Below, in pieces: positions 52,469 to 63,669 of a stretch of 64,000 nucleotides of DNA. The stretch is from Hyphococcus sp. (GTDB taxonomy: Bacteria > Pseudomonadota > Alphaproteobacteria > Caulobacterales > Parvularculaceae), in assembly GCA_028281665.1 (NCBI GenBank), contig JANQJK010000013.1, positions 1-64,000 of the forward strand, given 5' to 3'. Position numbers and translations under genes: made by a program. The notes under the pieces were generated by a model. That model did no database searches. It was not told the DNA's origin and saw only the letters and a program-made list of their open reading frames with translations. Within the stretch, counting starts at the first letter, position 1. The number at the start of each line of letters is the position of its first letter.

Positions 52469-53431
52469 CTACAGAGTTGGCGTCAGCACCGATTTGAAGC
52501 CCGCCGGTTTCACGACAAAAATCGAACACGCAACGCGGTCGATAATACCCTCGGCCGTGTTGCCGATGAACAATCCCGGCACGCCGCTTCGGTTGGCGCT
52601 GCCAATGACAAGCAGATCGGCCTCAAGCTGTTTGACCGCGGCGGGAATGGCGGTGATGGCCTCGCCCATGATCGGCTTCGGCCGGAAAGAAACGCCGGAT
52701 CGCGCATACCGCTCATTGGCGTCGTCGACGAATGCGTTCAGCCATTTGACGGTTATGTCTTTCCATTCGCTCACATACTCCTCGATGTCGGCGTCAGAGA
52801 GCCCCGATCGCGGATGCTTCAGGAAACCGAGACCATGCGGCGTCCAGGCGTGAACGATGTCGACTTCCGGAACGTCGAACCGCCGGGCGAGGTCGGCGCT
52901 CTGCTTGAGGAGCGACTCAGCCAGCAATTCCGCCTCTGCCCTTTTCACCGCCCCATCCGGATTATCGACGGCGACGGCAATGCGCCCCGGCGCATTCTTT
53001 TGCTCCGTGCGCACGATCCAAACCGGCGCCGGGCATTTGCGGATCAGCTTTTTCTCGACCGCGCCGAATAATGGCGACTTTTCCCCGGCCGCCCTGTCGG
53101 CGGACTTCATGACAAAGTCCGCCTTGTTCAGAACGGCGGCCTTGATGATTTCATCGGCGGCCCGGCCCGACAGCATATGCAGGTCCACCTCGGCGTCGAT
53201 ATCGGCGCCGAGATGCTCAAGCCGGTCCTTCAGATCGTTCAGCATCATGCCCTCGGCGTCTTTGGCGAGGGACACGACTTTGGGATTGGTCATGGCTGCG
53301 CTGAGGGCTGGCGTTACCCCGACGATAGTCAGGTGAGACTCCCCGCCGCCCGCCCAGGCGTCGGCGACAGTTTTCAGACAGGCGACCTCATCGTCGTGAT
53401 CGACGGCGATCAGGGCGTGCGTGGCCGGCAT
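52469..53431 (-). CDS. Tandem-domain universal stress protein
   Basis: A 320-residue protein with two UspA domains, about 1-150 and 160-320. The second ends with the ATP-loop type motif GSANRSGVPGLFIGNTAEGI and CSIFVVKPAGF. The first begins THALIAVDHDDEV and lacks a clear ATP motif. ATG at 53431 follows AAGGAG; longer readings are not supported. Confidence 0.86.
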   Translation of the reverse strand: MPATHALIAVDHDDEVACLKTVADAWAGGGESHLTIVGVTPALSAAMTNPKVVSLAKDAEGMMLNDLKDRLEHLGADIDAEVDLHMLSGRAADEIIKAAVLNKADFVMKSADRAAGEKSPLFGAVEKKLIRKCPAPVWIVRTEQKNAPGRIAVAVDNPDGAVKRAEAELLAESLLKQSADLARRFDVPEVDIVHAWTPHGLGFLKHPRSGLSDADIEEYVSEWKDITVKWLNAFVDDANERYARSGVSFRPKPIMGEAITAIPAAVKQLEADLLVIGSANRSGVPGLFIGNTAEGIIDRVACSIFVVKPAGFKSVLTPTL

Positions 53432-54131
53432 TTTGATCTCCTTGGGTTGCGAAGCTGCTCTGCAAGGCGCTTTCGCGCCGGGCGACGAGCCGTCTCGGGG
53501 GCGCCCGTCGGCGCCGCGGTTCGTCATGGGTCAGGTACGCATGGGAGCCGCGCGTGCAAGGCGACTGCGACAAATGGTTTGATCGAAAACCTCTATGGTC
53601 GTCAGGCGCATATCTGAGCGCGTTCGGGGCGCCGACAATTGCGGGGTGAGGGCGGCCCCCACAAACTGGTGCGCCGCACGCGACAAATCGAAAATCGACC
53701 GACGCGTTTTTCGCGCAACGGTTGTAACCGGCGCAACAAATCAAGGCATTAGCCCGACTTCCTCAGATTTGTTGCGAAATTCGGCGAAATCGAAACGGCG
53801 CCGCGTCGGGCGGCGTTACTATACCTTCGCCGGCTCTCAGCTTGCGCCGGCTCAAACAGAAAGGCGGTCCCGATCCTCCTCTCAAACTCAACGATGTTCC
53901 GGGCGGAAGCCCATGACGCCCGTGCGAAATTGCGTCCTGATCGGCGCCGAACGCCGCCGGTGCAGCACGGCTGCGGCCGATGCGGCGCAGGCCCGTTGTG
54001 GGCTCGCCGCTCTTGCCCCTGGCGTCCGCCTCAGTTAAAGCCCCACGGCTTCGGCGCCGGCGTCTTGTGCGAGCCGGCCCGGACGCCCATCTCCCGACCG
54101 GGACATCGTATCCGACAGACAGAAGAGCACC
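53432..54131. other. 700-nt interval without a convincing gene
   Basis: No ORF here shows coding character or known similarity on either strand. Contained are a perfect inverted repeat (53732-53776), several GCRACAAAT motifs (about 53570, 53686, 53733) and a TACTATACC box near 53818. In many relatives tpiA stands before secG; it is absent. The 3' part (53860-54060) is GC-rich with hairpin potential, so an unidentified RNA is possible. Confidence 0.5.
53732..53776. repeat. 11-bp perfect inverted repeat with 23-nt spacer
   Basis: CGCAACAAATC (53732-53742) is the exact reverse complement of GATTTGTTGCG (53766-53776). It lies in the non-coding stretch upstream of secG. It may be an operator or an RNA hairpin; no T run follows, so a terminator is less likely. 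Confidence 0.6.
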
Positions 54132-54620
54132 ATGAGCGCCATCATCCTCACCGCCCACACCCTGATCGTTCTGGGCCTTATTGTCGTCGTGCTGCTTCAG
54201 CGTTCCGATGGCGGGGCCCTCGGCATTGGCGGCGGCGGCGGTGGCGGCGGCGGCTTCATGACGGGACGGGGCGCGGCGAACGCGCTGACCCGCACCACGT
54301 CTTTCCTGGCGGCGTTGTTTTTCGCCACATCCCTTGGCCTCGCCATTCTCGCCGGAAACAACAATGTGGACGAATCGATCATCGAGGAACTGACGGGCCA
54401 GGCGGCGCCGACATCTTCCGATCCCGATTCGCTGACGGCGGACGACCTGCTCGGCACCCTTGGCGCCGGCGAGGAGCCGGGTGATGCGGCGCCAGCGGAA
54501 GACGCGGCGCCCGATCTCGACGCGGTGCTTGATTCGCTCGGAACCGAGGATGGGGCCGCAGTTCCCGCGCCCGCTGAAGAGGCGGCAGGCGAGGAAACCG
54601 AGGAAGAGGCCCCGCAATAG
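54132..54620 (+). CDS. secG: Preprotein translocase subunit SecG
   Basis: A 162-residue protein with two membrane helices (about 3-24 and 53-76). The Gly-rich loop between them (DGGALGIGGGGGGGGGFMTG) is typical. The C-terminal acidic Ala/Pro-rich extension is long for the family. It assists SecYE-mediated export. pyrG follows. Confidence 0.9.
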   Translation: MSAIILTAHTLIVLGLIVVVLLQRSDGGALGIGGGGGGGGGFMTGRGAANALTRTTSFLAALFFATSLGLAILAGNNNVDESIIEELTGQAAPTSSDPDSLTADDLLGTLGAGEEPGDAAPAEDAAPDLDAVLDSLGTEDGAAVPAPAEEAAGEETEEEAPQ

Positions 54621-54670
54621 TGACGCAATCGGGCGCGGGCTGAAAAACCCATTTGATTGCGCGGCGATAA

Positions 54671-56320
<1,650 letters not shown>

Positions 56321-56322
56321 AG

Positions 56323-57153
56323 ATGCATCAATCCATTCTCATTACCGGCGCGTCGAGCGGGATTGGCGAGGCGTGCGCCGTGCATCTGGCCCATAAGGGC
56401 TTTCGCGTTTACGCCGCAGCGCGCAGGGCGGAGAAACTGCGTGAGCTGGAAGGTCTTGCCGGAGGGCGCATCACTCCCGTTGCGCTCGATGTGACGGACG
56501 ACGCTGCGATCGAGAAAGCAATGGCGCGCATCGCCGAAGACGGCGCGACGCTGTTCGGCCTTGTGAATAACGCCGGCGTTTCGGTCATGGGGCCGGTCGA
56601 AGACACGCCGATTGACGAATGGCGCCGCCAATATGAAACCAACGTTTTCGGCGTCGTGCGCATGACGCAGGCCGTGCTGCCGCAGATGCGCGAGGCGGGA
56701 CGCGGGCGCATCGTCAATATCGGTTCCGTCGCCGGCCGCATCGCCACGCCGTTTCACGGCGTATACGCATCGTCGAAGCACGCGCTGGAGGGGCTGACGG
56801 ATTCCCTGCGCCGGGAAGTCGAACCGTTTGGGTTGAAAGCTTCTCTCGTTCGTCCCGGTTTTATCAATACGCCATTCGGCAATCAGGAGCAGGAACAGCT
56901 TCAGGCCCATGTGGATGCGGGCGGGCCGTATGCGGACGCCGTGCGCGCATACAAACTCTGGCACGCAAAAGGGCATCCGACGGCGCCGGGCCCGAACGTC
57001 GTTGTCGACGCCGTACACGCGGCGCTGACAGCGGAACGCCCGCATTCGCGCTACACGGCGCCGGCGAGCAATATCGGCTCGCTGCTGCTGCGTAATCTGC
57101 TGCCCTCGGCGGTGATGGACCGTTTTTTAAAACGCATCACGGAACTGAAATAG
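56323..57153 (+). CDS. Short-chain dehydrogenase/reductase
   Basis: A 276-residue SDR. The cofactor motif is TGASSGIGEA near residue 8, the catalytic Ser in NIGSVAGRI near 138 and the YASSK Tyr/Lys near 151. The substrate is unknown; the PyrG stop is 3 nt upstream and DUF1330 follows by 12 nt. Confidence 0.88.
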   Translation: MHQSILITGASSGIGEACAVHLAHKGFRVYAAARRAEKLRELEGLAGGRITPVALDVTDDAAIEKAMARIAEDGATLFGLVNNAGVSVMGPVEDTPIDEWRRQYETNVFGVVRMTQAVLPQMREAGRGRIVNIGSVAGRIATPFHGVYASSKHALEGLTDSLRREVEPFGLKASLVRPGFINTPFGNQEQEQLQAHVDAGGPYADAVRAYKLWHAKGHPTAPGPNVVVDAVHAALTAERPHSRYTAPASNIGSLLLRNLLPSAVMDRFLKRITELK

Positions 57154-57165
57154 GAGCGTCACTGG

Positions 57166-57585
57166 ATGAACGCATATGTAGACCCCACGCGGGAGCAATT
57201 CGGCGCCATGATGAAGCTCGCCGACGATGGGCCGATCCACATGCTGAATCTGGTCCGTCTGCGCGAGAAGGCGGTCTATGAGGACGGCCGCGACGCCACG
57301 GGCGCGGAGGCCTATGCGGCCTATGGCAGGGAAAGCGGTCCGATCTTCGCGCGGGTCGGCGGGCGCATCGCCCATTCCTGGGATCCGAAGCTGACCCTGA
57401 TCGGTCCGGCCGACGAGGGGTGGGACGTCGCCTTCATCGCCGAGTATCCGAGCGCCGCGGCCTTTGGCGAAATGGTGAAGGATCCCGCCTATCAGGCGAT
57501 TGTTTTTCATCGGCAGGCAGCAGTGGCGGATTCCCGTTTGATCCGGCTGCATCCGCGCGAGAGCGGCTCGGTATTCGGCGGTTAA
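57166..57585 (+). CDS. DUF1330 domain protein
   Basis: A 139-residue protein with a ferredoxin-like alpha-beta dimer fold. Blocks IHMLNLVRLREKAVYED near residue 24 and AFIAEYPSAAAFGEMVKDPAYQAI near 90 fit the DUF1330/Dabb-like type. Enzymatic role is not established. Confidence 0.82.
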   Translation: MNAYVDPTREQFGAMMKLADDGPIHMLNLVRLREKAVYEDGRDATGAEAYAAYGRESGPIFARVGGRIAHSWDPKLTLIGPADEGWDVAFIAEYPSAAAFGEMVKDPAYQAIVFHRQAAVADSRLIRLHPRESGSVFGG

Positions 57586-57592
57586 TACGCTA

Positions 57593-57641
57593 CATCCATA
57601 GAGTGGATGCAGCGGGCTTGTTCCCCGCCGGTCTTTCCGGC
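57593..57641 (+). promoter_or_regulatory. Structured leader with three hairpins before pdhB
   Basis: Hairpin 1, CATCCA-TAGAG-TGGATG (57593-57609). Hairpin 2, GCGGG/CCCGC (57612-57628). Hairpin 3, GCCGG-TCTTT-CCGGC (57627-57641) shares two bases with hairpin 2, so 2 and 3 exclude each other partly. Whether it is an RNA switch or a terminator for the DUF1330 gene is not decided by sequence. Confidence 0.4.
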
Positions 57642-57677
57642 TAGGTAGGGCGATCCGAGAGAGAATAGAGAATTTTC

Positions 57678-59063
57678 ATGCCAACGCCGGTGCTGATGCC
57701 CGCCCTGTCTCCCACCATGGAGGAGGGCACCCTGGCCAAATGGATGGTCAAGGAAGGAGATACGGTTTCGTCGGGTGATGTCATTGCCGAGATTGAAACC
57801 GACAAGGCGACGATGGAAGTCGAAGCGGTCGATGATGGCGTGATCGGCAAAATCCTGATTTCCGAGGGCTCCGAAAACGTCAAGGTGAACGAACCGATTG
57901 CGGTGATCGTCAATGACGGCGAGAGCGCCGACGATATCGACATGGCGAAGCTGAACGGCGCCGGCGGCGCCCCAGGCGCATCCGAACCCGCGCCGGCGCA
58001 ACCATCGGCGGCGCCTGAGCCGGCAGTTCCGGCGACGCCGGCGGCGCCCGCGGATCCAGAGCTTCCCGACGGCGTTCAGATGGTCGAGACGACCATCCGC
58101 GATGCGCTTCGCGATGCGATGGCCGAAGAAATGCGCCGCGACGAAGATGTTTTCCTGATGGGCGAAGAGGTCGCCGAATATCAGGGCGCCTACAAGGTTT
58201 CGCGCGGGCTTCTTGAAGAGTTCGGCGAGCGGCGCGTCGTCGATACGCCGATTACCGAACATGGCTTCGCAGGGCTGGGCGTCGGCGCGGCGTTTGCGGG
58301 ACTGAAACCGATCGTCGAATTCATGACCTGGAATTTCGCCATGCAGGCGATCGACCACATCATCAATTCCGCGGCGAAAACCCGTTACATGTCCGGCGGG
58401 CAAATGTCCTCGCCCATCGTTTTTCGCGGGCCGAACGCCGCCGCCTCTCGTGTCGCCGCGCAGCATTCCCAGGATTATGCGGGGTGGTACTCCAACGTGC
58501 CGGGCCTCGTTGTGATCTCGCCTTACTCCGCCTCGGACGCCAAAGGACTCTTGAAGGCCGCGATCCGGGATCCCAATCCGGTCGTGTTCCTCGAACATGA
58601 ACTGCTCTACGGCGACAAGATGGATGTCCCCGACGTTGAGGACTGGATCGTCCCCATCGGCAGGGCGAAGGTCGCGCGGGAAGGAACGGACGTCACCCTC
58701 GTTTCCTATTCCCGCGGCGTGAAATTCGCGCTCGAAGCCGCCGAGACGCTGGCCGGCGAAGGCGTATCCGCCGAGGTCGTCGATCTGAGAACGCTTCGCC
58801 CGATGGATGCCGCGACGGTGATCGAGTCCGTGAAGAAGACCAACCGCATCGTGACGGTGGAAGAGGGCTGGGCGCCGTGCGGCGTCGGCGCGGAAGTCGC
58901 CTGGCAGGTGACGCAGCATGCGTTCGATTATCTCGATGCGCCGCCGGCGCGCGTCACGCAAGAAGACACGCCGCTCCCCTATGCAGCGAATCTGGAAGCG
59001 CTAAGTCTTCCGAATGCGGAGAAGATTGTAAAAGCGGCGAAGCAAGTAATGTATCGCGACTGA
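57678..59063 (+). CDS. pdhB: Pyruvate dehydrogenase E1 component beta subunit with lipoyl domain
   Basis: A 461-residue protein. The N-terminal lipoyl domain (1-80) has the target Lys in [13 protein letters not shown]. An Ala/Pro linker (95-130) joins the transketolase-like beta domain (from 135), with [20 protein letters not shown] and [15 protein letters not shown]. This architecture is common in alphaproteobacteria. The alpha subunit gene pdhA, which usually precedes it, is absent. Confidence 0.96.
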   Translation: MPTPVLMPALSPTMEEGTLAKWMVKEGDTVSSGDVIAEIETDKATMEVEAVDDGVIGKILISEGSENVKVNEPIAVIVNDGESADDIDMAKLNGAGGAPGASEPAPAQPSAAPEPAVPATPAAPADPELPDGVQMVETTIRDALRDAMAEEMRRDEDVFLMGEEVAEYQGAYKVSRGLLEEFGERRVVDTPITEHGFAGLGVGAAFAGLKPIVEFMTWNFAMQAIDHIINSAAKTRYMSGGQMSSPIVFRGPNAAASRVAAQHSQDYAGWYSNVPGLVVISPYSASDAKGLLKAAIRDPNPVVFLEHELLYGDKMDVPDVEDWIVPIGRAKVAREGTDVTLVSYSRGVKFALEAAETLAGEGVSAEVVDLRTLRPMDAATVIESVKKTNRIVTVEEGWAPCGVGAEVAWQVTQHAFDYLDAPPARVTQEDTPLPYAANLEALSLPNAEKIVKAAKQVMYRD

Positions 59064-59067
59064 CAGC

Positions 59068-59517
59068 ATGGTTTTTTCCGGACAATGTCATTGCGGGAAA
59101 GTGAAAGTGTCTTTTAAATCGCAGAAGACGCCGCAAGAGCTTGGCGTGCGGACATGCCAGTGCGCGTTCTGCCGGGCCCACGGCGCGGTGAACATTTCCG
59201 ATCCGGCTGGGCAGGCGATAATTGAATGCGCGGCGGACGATGTAAGCCGTTATACGTTTGCGTTGCGCACCGCCGATTTCCTGATCTGCAAGACCTGCGG
59301 CGTCTATATCGCTGCGGTGATGGGCGAGGGCGACAGAGTCGTGTCGACCCTTAATGTCGTCGGTCTTCGCATGAAGGAATTTCAAGACATTGAAGAAGCG
59401 CCGATGGTGTTTGAGGAGGAGACGACCGAGTCCCGCATCGAACGGCGATTCGCAAAATGGACGCCGACCGCTTTCGCCGACGCCGCGCTGGCGGCTTCCT
59501 ATTTCGGCCCGCACTAG
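59068..59517 (+). CDS. GFA/CENP-V family zinc protein between pdhB and pdhC
   Basis: A 149-residue protein with Cys sets CHC near residue 8, CQCAFC near 30 and CKTC near 70. It starts 4 nt after pdhB and ends 12 nt before pdhC, so it is cotranscribed. It is distant from the two GFA copies in nuo. Function in relation to pyruvate dehydrogenase is unknown; aldehyde or thiol adduct handling is only a guess. Confidence 0.82.
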   Translation: MVFSGQCHCGKVKVSFKSQKTPQELGVRTCQCAFCRAHGAVNISDPAGQAIIECAADDVSRYTFALRTADFLICKTCGVYIAAVMGEGDRVVSTLNVVGLRMKEFQDIEEAPMVFEEETTESRIERRFAKWTPTAFADAALAASYFGPH

Positions 59518-59529
59518 ACGGATAATCTT

Positions 59530-60888
59530 ATGCCCACGCCAATCTTAATGCCCGCGCTGTCGCCGACCATGGAGGAAGGCACGCTCGCGAAATGGAACGT
59601 CAAGGAGGGCGACAATGTTTCGTCCGGCGACGTGATCGCCGAAATCGAGACCGACAAGGCGACCATGGAAGTCGAAGCGATCGACGAAGGCGTTGTCGGA
59701 AAGATCCTGGTTCAGGAAGGCGCTGAAAACGTAAAGGTGAACGTGCCGATCGCCGTGCTCCTTGAAGATGGCGAAAGCGCTGATGACATCGATGTAGGCG
59801 CCCTTGGCGCCGGTGCGGCGACGGACGCCGCGGAGACGCCGGCCAAGCCCGCAGCAAAAGAACCGGCGCCGGCGGCGCCGGCGAAAACAAATGGCACCGC
59901 CGCGCCCATTGAGACTGCGGCGCCCGTCAAGACTGCCGGGACCGTGGTGAGCACCGGCGGCGCCCCGCCACGTGTTCTCGCCTCGCCCCTTGCCAAGCGT
60001 CTCGCAGAGCAGAACGGACTGAACCTCTCCGCGGTCGCCGGGTCAGGCCCGCGCGGGCGCATCGTCAAGCGCGACATCGAAAAGGCCCTGAAGGAAGGAA
60101 CGGGTAAGTCGGTCGGAACGACCGACGCCCCTGCGGCGGCGCCGGCCATTGCGCCGGCCTCCTTCGATGCGCGGCTCTACCCGCCGGAAAGCTATGAGGC
60201 GGTCAAACTCGACGGCATGCGCAAGGTGATCGCCAGACGCCTGACCCAGAGTTTCAACCAGGAAGTGCCGCATTTCCCGCTCAACATCGATTGCGAGCTG
60301 GACAATCTTCTGGCGGCGCGCGCGCGCATCAACGCGACCTCGCCGAAAGAAGGCGACGGCGCGTTCAAGCTGTCGGTCAACGATTTCGTCATCAAGGCCT
60401 CGGCCATGGCGCTTAAAGCCGTTCCGGGCGCGAACGCCACCTACACCGATGAGGCGATCCTGCTGCACAGGCATGCGGATATCGGCGTCGCCGTCGCCAT
60501 TGACGGCGGCCTGATCACGCCGATTGTCTGGAAGGCGGAGGAGAAGGGGCTGAAACAGATCAGCGCCGAAGTGAAGGACATGGCGTCCCGCGCCAAGGCG
60601 CGAAAACTGAAGCCCGACGAATATCAGGGCGGGACTTTCTCCGTTTCCAATCTCGGCATGTTCGGGATTACCTCTTTCGCATCTATCGTGAACCAGCCTC
60701 AGGGGGCGATCATGTCCGTTGGCGCCGGCGAACAGCGGGTCGTGGTCAAAGACGGAAAAATGGAGATCGCGACAATGATGACGGTGACTCTCACCTGCGA
60801 TCACCGTGTGGTCGATGGAGCGGTCGGCGCCCAGTTCCTTGGGGCGTTCAAATCCTTCATCGAAGAACCGGCGGCGATGCTGCTTTAG
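59530..60888 (+). CDS. pdhC: Dihydrolipoamide acetyltransferase (E2 of pyruvate dehydrogenase)
   Basis: A 452-residue protein. A lipoyl domain (1-80, [13 protein letters not shown]), an Ala/Pro linker, the peripheral subunit-binding domain ([18 protein letters not shown] near 153) and the catalytic domain with the HxxxD-type motif in [15 protein letters not shown]. The lipoyl domain strongly resembles that of pdhB. No lpd gene follows in the window. Confidence 0.96.
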   Translation: MPTPILMPALSPTMEEGTLAKWNVKEGDNVSSGDVIAEIETDKATMEVEAIDEGVVGKILVQEGAENVKVNVPIAVLLEDGESADDIDVGALGAGAATDAAETPAKPAAKEPAPAAPAKTNGTAAPIETAAPVKTAGTVVSTGGAPPRVLASPLAKRLAEQNGLNLSAVAGSGPRGRIVKRDIEKALKEGTGKSVGTTDAPAAAPAIAPASFDARLYPPESYEAVKLDGMRKVIARRLTQSFNQEVPHFPLNIDCELDNLLAARARINATSPKEGDGAFKLSVNDFVIKASAMALKAVPGANATYTDEAILLHRHADIGVAVAIDGGLITPIVWKAEEKGLKQISAEVKDMASRAKARKLKPDEYQGGTFSVSNLGMFGITSFASIVNQPQGAIMSVGAGEQRVVVKDGKMEIATMMTVTLTCDHRVVDGAVGAQFLGAFKSFIEEPAAMLL

Positions 60889-60966
60889 AACGCGATTTGC
60901 GTTAAGCCGCCAAAAAGCGCGGGAGCTGTCATTCCGCGGTTGTTGTTTGGGTGATTTGGAGTCGTA

Positions 60967-61908
60967 ATGTCGAAGTTCGATAAGGCAAGCCGGTCGGAAT
61001 TGCGCGCGATTGCCGAGAAATCGAAATGGTTTCACGCCATTGACTTCGGGGACTTTGCGTCGAGCGGCCGCTTTCCCAAGGGCGAGCCGCAGAACATAAC
61101 CCTTTTCGGCGCCATGGACTTGCTCGGCTCGATTGATCTTAAAGGATGCCGCGTTCTCGATATTGGGTCCGCCGACGGTCTTGCGTCATTCGGCATGAAG
61201 GAACTCGGCGCCCGGGAAGTCGTCTCGATCGATTCCTACGACGTCCCGACTTATCGGATCGCGCGCAAACTCTTGAACGTTGAGACGGACTACCGCCCGA
61301 ACGTGCAGATCAAGGACGCGGTTTCGGAACTCGGCTGGAAGCAGTTCGACGTCATTCTCTGCGCCGGCGTGATCTACCATATGCTCAATCCGATGAGCGC
61401 CTTCATCGAATGCCGGAAGCTGCTGAAAGACAACGGCTTGCTGATTATGGAATCCCCGGTCGGCGCGAAGCTGAAAGACCCGGTGCTGGCGCTCAATACC
61501 GAGCTCGACGATTTCATGCCGGAGCCGAGCACATACTGGATCCCGTCGAAATCGGCGATGACCGGCATGATGAAGCTCATGGGCTTCGATGTCTGCGCCA
61601 CGCGATACCTGAAGGCGCCCACGCGACTGACCGTGCTCGGCCGGGCCGCGCCGCCGGCCGAGATTCGTGACCGCAATGCGCTCCTGCAACAGGTCCATGA
61701 AATCGACTTTTGCGACTTTGAGTTCCGGTGGAGCGAGCTTGCAAAACACGCCGGCGCCAGCGACGTCTCATATGAAGTTGACGAGTTCCACCGGGACATC
61801 ACGGCGGCCGGGGAGAGCCCGGCGTTCCCCTTCCAGCCGCAACCCCGTGAGGACGCCGTAGGGTCCACCCGGTGGGCCAGCGCAGGGGGAAATTTCCTTC
61901 AAAAATAG
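60967..61908 (+). CDS. Class I SAM-dependent methyltransferase, CmoB/DUF1698-like
   Basis: A 313-residue protein. The SAM motif is VLDIGSADGLASFGMKELGA near residue 62; W-F-H near 21 and the block CAGVIYHMLNPMSAF near 132 fit the CmoB/DUF1698 group. CmoB makes carboxymethoxyuridine on tRNA, but this is only a family similarity. ATG at 60967; its stop is followed by the non-coding interval. Confidence 0.78.
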   Translation: MSKFDKASRSELRAIAEKSKWFHAIDFGDFASSGRFPKGEPQNITLFGAMDLLGSIDLKGCRVLDIGSADGLASFGMKELGAREVVSIDSYDVPTYRIARKLLNVETDYRPNVQIKDAVSELGWKQFDVILCAGVIYHMLNPMSAFIECRKLLKDNGLLIMESPVGAKLKDPVLALNTELDDFMPEPSTYWIPSKSAMTGMMKLMGFDVCATRYLKAPTRLTVLGRAAPPAEIRDRNALLQQVHEIDFCDFEFRWSELAKHAGASDVSYEVDEFHRDITAAGESPAFPFQPQPREDAVGSTRWASAGGNFLQK

Positions 61909-61930
61909 ACTATTGCGGGTTTCCATTAAG

Positions 61931-61976
61931 GTGTTGTCGAGGGGCTGAACCCCTCGGATTCGTGATCCGGCAACAT
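61931..61976 (+). other. Three-way-junction-like RNA element
   Basis: Outer stem TGTTG (61932-61936) pairs with CAACA (61971-61975), enclosing GAGGGG-CTGAA-CCCCTC (61939-61955) and GGAT-TCGTG-ATCC (61956-61968). The three stems can form together. No T run follows, so it is more than a simple terminator. Confidence 0.5.
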
Positions 61977-62028
61977 GTTTTGGCCCCCTTTTGGCCGCGA
62001 GAAAATTTCAATTGATTACAATATTCTA

Positions 62029-62068
62029 CTCGTCGCGGGCAGGTTGCGTTTAGCCCGCGGTCGACGAG
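62029..62068. other. Long hairpin in the rplK upstream interval
   Basis: CTCGTCG-CGGGC (62029-62040) pairs with GCCCG and CGACGAG (62053-62068) across a 4-nt bulge and a 12-nt loop. The two stem parts give 12 bp. Confidence 0.45.
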
Positions 62069-62166
62069 GCGGCTAAGCGCTTTCTCTCTCCCGTGCTGAT
62101 TGCCGTCTCGTCTTTTTCTCGGGAAATTCGCGCTATACGGGTATTCCACATCATGCCGGCAAGCGC

Positions 62167-62195
62167 TTGATCTCATGGGAATGTAAGTTTATAAC
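62167..62195 (+). promoter_or_regulatory. Promoter candidate for rplK-rplA
   Basis: TTGATC (62167-62172) and TATAAC (62190-62195) are 17 nt apart, a close match to the housekeeping consensus. It would give a leader of about 290 nt before rplK. Confidence 0.55.
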
Positions 62196-62276
62196 ATAAC
62201 CAACGCATCGGAGTCGGTGCGGATAGTTTTCGTATCAGTTGCGTATTTTCTGGTTGCGTTTGTTGATTATCAAGGC

Positions 62277-62312
62277 GCGGGCGTCGTCATATCCCCCATA
62301 GGCGACGCCCGC
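62277..62312 (+). terminator. Terminator- or attenuator-like hairpin in the rplK leader
   Basis: GCGGGCGTCG (62277-62286) pairs exactly with CGACGCCCGC (62303-62312), followed by TCTCATTTT. It stands downstream of the promoter at 62167 and upstream of rplK, so it could attenuate the ribosomal operon. Confidence 0.55.
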
Positions 62313-62490
62313 TCTCATTTTAACCTCGGAAAATCAGGGAATTGGGCTTGTTCCTAAGGCGCTTGTCCGCTAGAGGAGCGCCCTCTCGCGGGAGGCGTAC
62401 CGGCAAAGACCAGCCGGCGTCGTTACCGCGGATCCTTCATCCTGCCGTCAGCGTCATGCGCCGGTGGCGCCAAACACTGGAAGGTCAGAA

Positions 62491-62919
62491 ATGGCGAAGA
62501 AAATTGCAGGCTACCTGAAACTTCAGGTGCCGGCGGGCGGGGCGTCTCCGTCTCCCCCCATCGGCCCGGCGCTTGGCCAGCGCGGTCTCAACATCATGGA
62601 ATTCTGCAAGGCGTTTAACGCCAAGACGCAGGAGATGGAAAAGGGCATGCCGGTCCCGACGATCATTACGATCTATGCGGACAAGTCGTTTACCTTTGAA
62701 ACAAAGACGCCGCCGGCGGCATATTACCTGAAGAAAGCGGCGAAGCTTCCCAAGGGCGGCTCAACGCCGGGCCGCGAAGTCGCGGGCTCCGTCACGACTG
62801 CTCAATGCCGTGAAATCGCCGAAGCGAAAATGCCTGATCTCAACGCCAACGATCTCGACGCGGCGACCAAGATCATCATGGGTTCTGCACGCGCCATGGG
62901 CCTCGAGGTAAGGGGTTAA
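62491..62919 (+). CDS. rplK: 50S ribosomal protein L11
   Basis: A 142-residue L11. The block [28 protein letters not shown] near residue 19 and the [12 protein letters not shown] / [10 protein letters not shown] parts are standard. GGAAGG precedes the ATG at 62491. rplA follows 2 nt later. Confidence 0.97.
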   Translation: MAKKIAGYLKLQVPAGGASPSPPIGPALGQRGLNIMEFCKAFNAKTQEMEKGMPVPTIITIYADKSFTFETKTPPAAYYLKKAAKLPKGGSTPGREVAGSVTTAQCREIAEAKMPDLNANDLDAATKIIMGSARAMGLEVRG

Positions 62920-62921
62920 TC

Positions 62922-63617
62922 ATGCCAAAGCTTGGAAAACGCATCCGCGCAGCGCGCGAAGCATCAGACAATCTCAAGGCGCATTCGGTCGAAGAAGCTG
63001 CAAAGTCGGTAAAAGCCAATGCGACGGCGAAGTTCGACGAAACCATCGAAATCGCCATGAATCTCGGCATCGACACCCGCCATGCAGACCAACAGGTCCG
63101 CGGTGTCGTATCGCTGCCGAACGGCACCGGCCGCAATGTGCGGGTCGCTGTTTTTGCAAAAGACGCGAAAGCGGAAGAAGCGACAGCAGCGGGCGCTGAT
63201 ATTGTCGGTGCGGAAGACCTCATGGAAAAAATCCAGGGCGGTTTCATGGATTTTGATCGGGTCATCGCAACGCCGGACATGATGGCCGTCGTCGGTCGTC
63301 TCGGCAAAGTGCTTGGGCCGCGCGGCCTGATGCCGAACCCGAAAGTCGGAACGGTGACGCCGGACGTGACGAAAGCCGTCAAAGACGCAAAAGGCGGCGC
63401 CGTTCAGTTCAAAGCCGAGAAAGCGGGCGTCATTCACGCTGGCGTCGGCAAGGCGAGCTTTGACGAAAAGGCGATCGCAGAAAACGTGCAGGCGTTCATT
63501 GACGCGGTGGCGAAAGCCAAGCCGTCCGGCGCGAAAGGCACATACATCAAGAAGATTGCGATCTCTTCGACCATGGGGCCGGGGATCAAGATCGACACAG
63601 GCGCCGCCAGCGCATAG
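62922..63617 (+). CDS. rplA: 50S ribosomal protein L1
   Basis: A 231-residue L1 with [20 protein letters not shown] and [18 protein letters not shown]. In E. coli L1 represses translation of this operon by binding its leader; whether it does so here is not visible. rplJ-rplL do not follow. Confidence 0.97.
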   Translation: MPKLGKRIRAAREASDNLKAHSVEEAAKSVKANATAKFDETIEIAMNLGIDTRHADQQVRGVVSLPNGTGRNVRVAVFAKDAKAEEATAAGADIVGAEDLMEKIQGGFMDFDRVIATPDMMAVVGRLGKVLGPRGLMPNPKVGTVTPDVTKAVKDAKGGAVQFKAEKAGVIHAGVGKASFDEKAIAENVQAFIDAVAKAKPSGAKGTYIKKIAISSTMGPGIKIDTGAASA

Positions 63618-63640
63618 GGACGCCGCAACAAGAAAATCTG

Positions 63641-63669
63641 AAAACGGCCTCGCAAGAGGCCGTTTTTTT
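63641..63669 (+). terminator. Rho-independent terminator after rplA
   Basis: AAAACGGCCTC pairs with GAGGCCGTTTT around GCAA, followed by TTT. It ends the rplKA transcript. Confidence 0.93.

Larger units (their letters stand above)
61909..62490. other. 582-nt non-coding interval before rplK with several hairpins
   Basis: No ORF appears coding. It contains a three-way-junction-like element at 61931-61976, a long hairpin at 62029-62068, a strong promoter at 62167-62195 and a terminator-like hairpin at 62277-62312. In most relatives secE-nusG occupy this place. Confidence 0.6.

Noticed and set aside
53763..54617. A 284-codon frame antisense across secG and the gap before it
   Set aside because: It covers secG in reverse and its product is low-complexity.
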